Positions 12,301 to 21,300 of a DNA stretch of 64,000 bases are shown here, one piece after another; the stretch's first letter is position 1, and the number at the start of each line of letters is the position of its first letter. Below the pieces are notes generated by a model, which was given only the letters and a program-made list of their open reading frames with translations, was not told the origin of the DNA and searched no databases. The stretch is from Rugalucina vietnamica (Eukaryota > Mollusca > Bivalvia > Lucinida > Lucinidae). The stretch lies in assembly GCA_964017185.1 (NCBI GenBank), contig OZ024870.1, positions 33,751,621 through 33,815,620 of the forward strand. Reading direction: 5' to 3'. Both the position numbers and the translations under genes were made by a program.

Positions 12301-15300
12301 ACATAAAATTTGGCTTTGATTTGCCAAGCGGTTTCAGAGGAGAAGATGTTTGAATATTATGGTAATATACATGTATATTGCCCCGGGGTGGGGGCAGATG
12401 AGCCCCTGGGGTCCATTTTTTTCAGAATCATTAATATTCAGTCCTACTGCCCATTTCCTGCAAGACTTTCACTTTAAATGACATTTTAAAAGTTTTCCCT
12501 ATTCAAATGCATTGGCGACCTATGTTGACCTTGCCGTAAAAAAAGGTCAAGGTAATCACAGGGTCATGATTTATATTCACAGTGTAGTACTTGAGCCATC
12601 AATGCTTCATGCCAAAATTCTTTGAAATCGATCCACAGGTTCTGGAGAAGAAGATTTTTGAAGGGTTTTTACCATATATGGGCATTGCGGCCATCTTGGT
12701 CATGTGACCTAGATTATTTATATATACATTGATTACCCCTTCCTATTAATGCTTCACATAAACTTTGGCTTTGATTGGTCAACCGGTTTCAGAGGAGATG
12801 ATGTTTGAATATTACAGTAATATACATGTATATTACCCCGGGGTGGGGGCACATGAGCCCCTGGGATCCAATTTTTTTCAGAATCATTAATATTCAGTCC
12901 TACTGCCCATTTCCTGCAAGACTTTCACTTTAAATGACATTTTAAAAGTTTTCCCCATTCAAATGCATTGGCGACCTATGTTGACCTTGCCGTAAAATAG
13001 GTCAAGGTCATCACAGGGTCGTGATTTATATACACATTGTAGTGCTTGAGCCATCAATGCTTCATGCCAAGTTTCGTTGAAATCAGTCCACCGGTTCTGG
13101 AGAAGAAGATTTTTGAAGGGTTTTTACCATATATGGGCATAGCGGCCATCTTGGTCATGTGACCTGGATTTCTTATATATACATTGGTTCCCCCTTCCTA
13201 TAGATGCTTTATATAAAATTTGGCTTTGGTTGGCCAAGCGGTTTCAGAGAAGAAGATCTTTGAAATTGTGGACGGACGGACGACGGACGGACGCCGGATC
13301 ATGGCCATCCTATAAGCTCACCTTGTGAGCCTAACGGCTCAGGTGAGCTAATAAAAAGTTACCTGATTTAAAAACAAACGGCAAACTCGAGTGAACAACT
13401 TTGATTGACCTAAATGCTCAAACGGCAAACTCGAGTGAAAGGGGCTGTAATTACCTAACTGCACCAGGCCAGTGATCATCAGTGATTTCATTGTCAAATT
13501 TTGCTAATTGGTGTGTGATGTTCGTATTATTTAAAGCATGTGACATTATACGTCACACTGGGTTTGACATCATTCACTCTTGTGACGTTTGAAGTCATGT
13601 GATGTCTCTCAGCCTAACATTACATATTTTCCCTTTATATGAATTATGGGCTAACAAATGTACATTTCGTACAAAAAAAGCAAAGTATTCTGTATATATT
13701 TCCAATACTCAGGGGTGCACCCAATATCGGGGGCTGCCATTTGTAAAAGCAATCCGAAACCTTCTGTTCTTTTCTTACTTGACACTTTCTCAGAGCCTAG
13801 GTACAATCTATACTGTGCAACCTAACACCGGCCGCGGGTTTAGGCTGAACGTATAACAATACAATAACCAATTTGGCTGGGTATATGAATTGAAGGAAAA
13901 TATTAATCTAATTGTTGCCCAAAACATGGCGGATAAGCAAACCACATCATTATGTGTGGCATTACAAAGAGACTGGAGTGTATGTAGTGTTCAACTATTA
14001 AATACACTATTATGAAAACATGCCTATGCAATACTATTATATTCTGCCAATATACAGCAAAGTTTCCAGCTATAAAACATCAAATTGACAGTTGGATTTT
14101 TTCATTTTCCTTATTCTTAGTCAAAACATAGTATGTAGGTAGAAGTACCCACAATCTATGTTTGAAAGCAAAAATAAGACTAGAGGACCATTGGTCCTGT
14201 AGCTCACCTGAGACATTATCACATTGTAAGCTCATGAGATTTAAATTAATTGAGAATCGACCAATTAAAGTCTATGCATGGACACTATTGACCCCCGCGG
14301 CATGGCCAAATTTGACCCAGGGGCATGACTGGTACAATTTATAATGGGGACTACCAAACATTGCTACATACAAAAATAGAAGCTCTGGGCCTTTTGGTTT
14401 CAGAGAAGAAGTTTTTTTTAGTTTTTCCCATTGTAAGTCTATGGAGACTATCTACCCCCGTGGCGTGGCCAAATTTGACCCCAGGGGCATGGCTGGCACA
14501 ATTTATGTAGAGGACCATTAGCCATTGCCACATACAAAATATCAAAGCTGTGTGCCCTGTGGTTTCAGAGAAGAAGATTTTTGAATTTTTTTCCCATAGC
14601 AAGTCTATTGAGACTATCAACCTCTGGAACCTGGCCAAATTTGACCACAGGGGCATGAATGGCACAATTTATGTAGAGGACCATTAGCCATTGCTACATA
14701 CCAAATATCAAAGCTGTGGGCCTAGTGGTTTCAGAGAAGAAGATTTTTTTACTTTTTCCTATTGTAGGTCTATGGAGACTATCGACCCCCGAGGCGTGGC
14801 CAAATTTGACCCTGGGGACATGATTGGCACAATTTATGTAGAGGACCATTAGCCATTGCCACATACAAAATATCAAAGCTGTGGGCCCTGTGGTTTCAGA
14901 GAAGAAGATTTTTTAATTTTTTCCCATAGTAAGTCTATGGAGACTATCAACCCCCGGGGCGTGGCCAAATTTGACCCCAGGGGCATGAATGGCATAATTT
15001 ATGTAGAGGACCATTAGCCATTGCTACATACCAAATATCAAAGCTGTTGGCCTAGTGGTTTCAGAGAAGAAGATTTTTTTAGTTTTTTCCCAATTGTAGG
15101 TCTATGGAGACTATCGACCCCCGGGGCGTGGCCAAATTTGACCCCAGGGGCATGATTGGCACAATTTATGTAGAGGACCATTAGCCATTGCCACGTACAA
15201 AATATCAAAGCTGTGGGCCCTGTGGTTTCAGAGAAGAAGATTTTTTAATTTTTTCCCATAGTAAGTCTATGGAGACTATCAACCCCCGGGGCGTAGCCAA

Positions 15301-18300
15301 ATTTGACCCCAGGGGCATGAATGGCACAATTTATGTAGAGGACCATTAGCCATTGCTACATACCAAATATCAAAGCTGTGGGCCTAGTGGTTTCAGAGAA
15401 GAAGATTTTTTTAGTTTTTCTAATTGTAAGTCTATGGAGACTATCGACCCCCGTGGCGTGGCCAAATTTGACCTCAGGGGCATGGCTGGCACAATTTATG
15501 TAGAGGACCATTAGCCATTGCCACATACCAAATATCAAAGCTGTGGGCCCTGTGGTTTCAGAGAAGAAGATTTTTTAATTTTTTTCCCATAGTAAGTCTA
15601 TGGAGACTATCGACCCCCGGGGCGTGGCCAAATTTGACCCCAGGGGCATGAATTGCACAATTTATGTAGAGGACCATTAGCCATTGCTACATACCAAATA
15701 TCAAAGCTGTGGGCCTAGTGGTTTCAGAGAAGAAGATTTTTTTAGTTTTTCCAATTGCAAGTCTATGGAGACTATCGACCCCCGGGGCGTGGCCAAATTT
15801 GACCCCAGGGGCATGGCTGGCACAATTTATGTAGAGGACCATTAGCCATTGCCACATACCAAATATCAAAGCTGTGGGCCCTGTGGTTTCAGAGAAGAAG
15901 ATTTTTTTAATTTTTTTCCCATAGTAAGTCTATGGAGACTATTGACCCCCGGGGCGTGGCCAAATTTGACCCCAGGGGCATGAATGGCACAATTTATGTA
16001 GAGGACCATTAGCCATTGCTACATACCAAATATCAAAGCTGTGGGCCTAGTGGTTTCAGAGAAGAAGATTTTTTTAGTTTTTCCCATTGTAAGTCTATGG
16101 GACCTATCTGTTGCCATGGAAACCACAATTTTGATACAATGTGCTCCAAAACCTAATGCCATCAATCCCCCAACCCAATTATGGTTCACATTAAATTTGA
16201 TCAAGATCGGCCTACTAGCTTCAGAAATATTCTTCTTTGAAATTGTGGACGGACGACGGACGACAGACGACGGACGACGACGACGACGGACGACGGATGC
16301 CTGCCTATCCTATAAGCTCACCTGTGAGCCTTTGGCTCAGGTGAGCTAAAAACTAGAGGACCATTGGTCCTGTAGCTCACCTGAGAGATTATCACATTGT
16401 TAAGCTCATGAGATTTAAATTAATTGAGAATCGACCAATGAAAGTCTATGCATGGACACTATTGACCCCCGGGGCATGGCCAAATTTGACCCAGGGGCAT
16501 GACTGGCACAATTTATAATTGGGACTACCAAACATTGCTACATACAAAATATAGAAGCTCTGGGCCTTTTGGTTTCAGAGAAGAAGATTTTTGTTAGTTT
16601 TTCCCATTGTAAGTCTATGGAGACTAACTACACCCGGGGCGTGGCCAAATTTGACCCCAGGGGCATGGCTGGCACAATTTATGTAGAGGACCATTAGCCA
16701 TTGCCACATACCAAATATCAAAGCTGTGGGCCCTGTGGTTTCAGAGAAGAAGATTTTTTAATTTTTTTCCCATAGTAAGTCTATGGAGACTATCGACCCC
16801 CGGGGCGTGGCCAAATTTGACCCCAGGGGCATGAATGGCACAATTCATGTAGAGGACCATTAGCCATTGCTACATACCAAATATCAAAGCTGTGGGCCTA
16901 GTGGTTTCAGAGAAGAAGATTTTTTTAGTTTTTCCCATTGTAAGTCTATGGGACCTATCTGTTGCCATGGAAACCACAATTTTGATACAATGTGCTCCAA
17001 AACCTAATGCCATGAATCCCCCAACCCAATTATGGTTCACATTAAATTTGATCAAGATCGGCCTACTAGCTTCAGAAATATTCTTCTTTGAAATTGTGGA
17101 CGGATGACGACGGACGACGGACGACGACGACGGACGACGACGGACGACGGATGCCTGCCTATCCTATAAGCTCACCTGTGAGCCTTCGGCTCAGGTGAGC
17201 TAAAAAGGAAAACCTCTGTACACCCTAGTTTTTTCTAGATAAATATGGTGTATTCATCCACACGTTAACACGATAAAAGAAAATCTTACATTTCATAATT
17301 TTGTTCCTCTGACTCCTCATGTATGTCTAGCTCAGCTATTGTGGAGTTGATATCTTCTTGGTTGATCTCAAGTTGCTTCAATAATGTCTCCCTCTGAAGA
17401 GAATAAACAACTATTAAAACTGCTGATATAATATACAATTAATGACTTTTGAGGCATTGGATATGGTGTGATATCGACCCGAGAACCTGATATCTCGGGT
17501 CGATATCACATCATATCCAATGCCTCAAAAGTCATTAACTGTTTTATAAATATTTTATAAGCATTTAACATTTAATTCAATACTAATGATAATGAAAAAC
17601 GGAACCAGAATGTCAGCTCTAAATTAAGTAACTAATATAGACCTGCCAGCATGCGCTAGCCAGTTAATATGACAATTTGAAGACTTGCCAAGTGGGCGCT
17701 TTGGGCCAATGAAAAGCGAGATTTTCAGTAGCTTATATAATAATGATTATTATTATACCAGATGATTTTGATTTACCTGTCCATTAAATAGAGGATCATA
17801 CACGAGTGGTCATTTCATATGAAATATATTAAACAAGCCTTCCGCAAGTTTCATAAATTTCATATGAAATAACTATGAGTATAAGATTCGCTCATCATAT
17901 GACCTTTAAAAAAGGATTTTATCGCCTTAAAAAGTGAGCATAGTTTCAATGAAAATTTGCATTACTGACAATGGACCTTGTCAATGATGTTACGAATTCC
18001 CGCCATTACAAAGTGTAATACACATTTGGTCATAATATATTTATCACACAATGTGACAACATTATCCTCTGAATAACAGCAATGTCATATATTTAACCTC
18101 TCTTTCATATGAAATCACTGCTATTCAGTGGATAGTGTCATGTAATAAATATGCTATGGCCACACATGTGTATTATTACTTTCGTGGGACTTTGTAACAC
18201 AATGACATTGTCAGTCACATCAATGTAATTTTACTGCACAACTGATCTGCCCCTTTGTTTACACATAATTATTATACAAAAAGTCCTTTTTCTCCTTATG

Positions 18301-21300
18301 CAGCTAATATTATGTTAATGTCTCATGACTTAAGTCAAAGAAATGAGCTGCCTCAACAATGTGGTTTCCGAACAGGTCCAACACAAACTGAGCTGTAAAA
18401 GCACAGGAGATGGCTAAAGGCTGGAAATTTTGGATTTAGAAAGCAGAGGAATTGCACTATCCGTGCTGATCAGCTTCGCAGTTTCTGCGAAGCTGATCTG
18501 CGCCTTTGGTTTCGCATATGCAGATTGTCGGTTTTCTCATGAGGCAGCTTAAATAGTGAAAGCTTTAGTACCTGTAGCTGTAGGAAAGGCAGGTTGAAGA
18601 ATTTGTGGATATACTTGAGACCAAAGCCATTCCTCATGGACGACTCAGCATATCTGATCTGAGCTGAGCCTTCAGGCCTGAAATGGTAATGGTTAATTAG
18701 AAACCAGTCATGATTCTCTGACTGGTTATTATAAGAGCAAAACTAGACCAAAATCAAAACATAGACCAGAAGCAAAATTTGGATCTAAACCAGCCCAGCA
18801 TCGAAAAACAGATAGAGGCTAGCATTTCTACATGCACTACTATCCAAATGGTGAATTAGCCCAAAAGGGCTAATTAACCAACTATTCATTTTAGTTGGGA
18901 CCCGAGTTTCTTGCCTGTTGCTTGGCCCACCAGAGTTCAACTGGTGTTTTTCTTTTGCTCCAGGTTTCAGTAATTTATTCGGCACCCAGGGATCTCCATC
19001 ATCGGGCAGCTTACTTTTTTATTTTACTTAATTGTAAATTTTAGTTTTTCCCACCTCGGTGTTTGGATTAGGGAATTTCTTTCTGATTGCACCTTTTCCT
19101 GATTATTGCCTATATGTACCTTTTTAAACTTTCAGATAAACATCAGATTAAGCAATTCTGCATTTTAGGTGGCAGTCAAATGAACTTACACTTATGTTGT
19201 TGTTTTTTAACTCATTTAAGCCTGGTGTCCCTTTTATGGGACATAGGCAAACAGAATAGACCCAGATGTGACGCCGCAGAACACAGCGTCACATCTGGGG
19301 CTATTCTGTTTGCTTAAAGGAATTTCATCGAAAAATGAGATAAAAAATAAATATCACTCATAACACCCCTAAAATGGGAAAGTCCATTCGTCAAATATGG
19401 GTTAAACAGGATTTCAACTGATTCAGCACCCATACAATTACACCATGATAGTATGTGAAACCTTCACAAAAAATCCATCCGAAGTTGTATGAGCCACAAC
19501 GCGAGAGAAGTGGATTTTAGCCTTGGTGAAAACAATGGCACAGATCAGCTGTGCAGTAACTGCACAGTTGATCAGCCCCTTTGTTTTCGCTTCATGGATA
19601 GTGCAATTCCTCTTCTACTTAAATCCAAAATTTCAAGCTTCTAACTATTTTCAGTGATCGCACAGTCTGGTTTGTGTCAGACCTGGTCGGAAACCCCGAA
19701 GACCGGTTTTCTTGCGTCGCGGCTCTTATAATACTTTCTCTGACAGCACGTAGAAGAGTGATGCCAGTCTAACTGAATTGCTTTGACAACACCAGCATAA
19801 CTGTAAAAAAATGCAATACACATTTCATCTGGTGGAAATCGCTTTTACTACAAAGTGTGACTCTACTATACTTACCTATCCATATTGTCAACAAAGTATC
19901 TCGCTTTATCCTCGACGACTGTTCTGTGATGTCCCATATCTCTGTGGTTACCGAGCACTAAGACGGGAATGTTCGTAGGAACCTTCTCTAACTCTCGCTC
20001 AACATAGTCATACGTCCTATTAGGAGAATATAAACTGACTGATACATCAGGTGAGCCGCGACGCGAGAAAACAGGATTTTTGCCTATGCGAAAACAAAGG
20101 TGCAGATCAGCTTCGCAGTAACTGCGATGCTGATCAGCGCCTTTGTTTTCACAACATGGATAGTACAATTTCCCTTCTTCTTAAAACCGAAGTTTCAAGT
20201 TTCCAGCCCACTTCTGTGACTGTACAGGTCGGTTTGTGTCAGACCTGGTCGGAAACCCAGAAGATTGGTTTTCTCCCGTCGCAGCTCAGATATACGATGA
20301 GCTTACATGTATTCGGTCATTCAAGACTAGATGAGTACTTGATGATAAAGATTTGTTTTTGTTACTTCTTTATAAAAACCTATATGTATGTTTTGAACAA
20401 TGAGCATGGTTAAGAAAATATCTTTGACATTTTCCCAGCTGTTCAACAGCCTTTAAAGTTTTTTCATATGAGACAATTACGTTAAAACTAATGGTAATTC
20501 TAAGATATGTTTTGATGGAAAAAATTCTATTAAAGGTATGTTTGATGGAAAACTATGAAAATCATCACTCAATTTTCATCAAATAAGGATCTGCTCCATA
20601 TAAGCCACATTGCACCTACCATTGTTTTGTGATGTCATACATCAGTATAACTCCATGAGCACCTTTATATACATCTACAAAGTTGGCGTCAAGGCATGGC
20701 TCGTCTGGGTTTTCATCCTACAAAATGAGCCACCTCGTGGGAAAACCAACAAATTGAATGTGGTTTCCGAACGGGAGCGACACAAACCAGGCTGTACAAG
20801 CACAGAAGATGGCTAGAGACTGGAAATTTTGGATTTAGAAAGTAGAGGAATTGTACTATCCGTGTAGCGAAAACAAAGGCGCTGATCAGCTTCACGGTTA
20901 CAGCGAAGCTGATCTGCGCCTTTGTTTTCGCATATGCAGATTGTTGGTTTTCTCATGAGGCAGCTCAAATGATACAACATTCTAACAGTCAGACTTTATT
21001 TATTTTTCAAAACTACTGAAGATTATTGCATAAAACTATAATTTAGGAAATATTTGTGAGAGCTAATATATACAACACTGCCTCGCCAATTCAAATTCTG
21101 ACAAAGGACTAGGGTATTTAATGCCTGATTTTGGCCTCAGATTTTGCTAAAAAATAAATTTTGGAATTTAGGTGAGAAAACTATTCCTTAAAACAGTCAT
21201 ATGTCTCCTCTATTACAAACAAGAACAAGTACTTCATTGATCCTACAAGAGTTGCCATTGGCAACGCCCAGAAGAACCATAGATACAGCACATTTTGCAC

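Noticed and set aside
14182..16100. CRISPR-like regular repeats
   Set aside because: Units are 165 bp, contiguous, without spacers, in an animal genome; it is a tandem array.
19738..19798. Possible RABL6 exon before exon 5
   Set aside because: It has an acceptor-like TTTTTTACAG but its peptide does not match the family, while 18677-18572 gives [15 protein letters not shown] in the correct phase.
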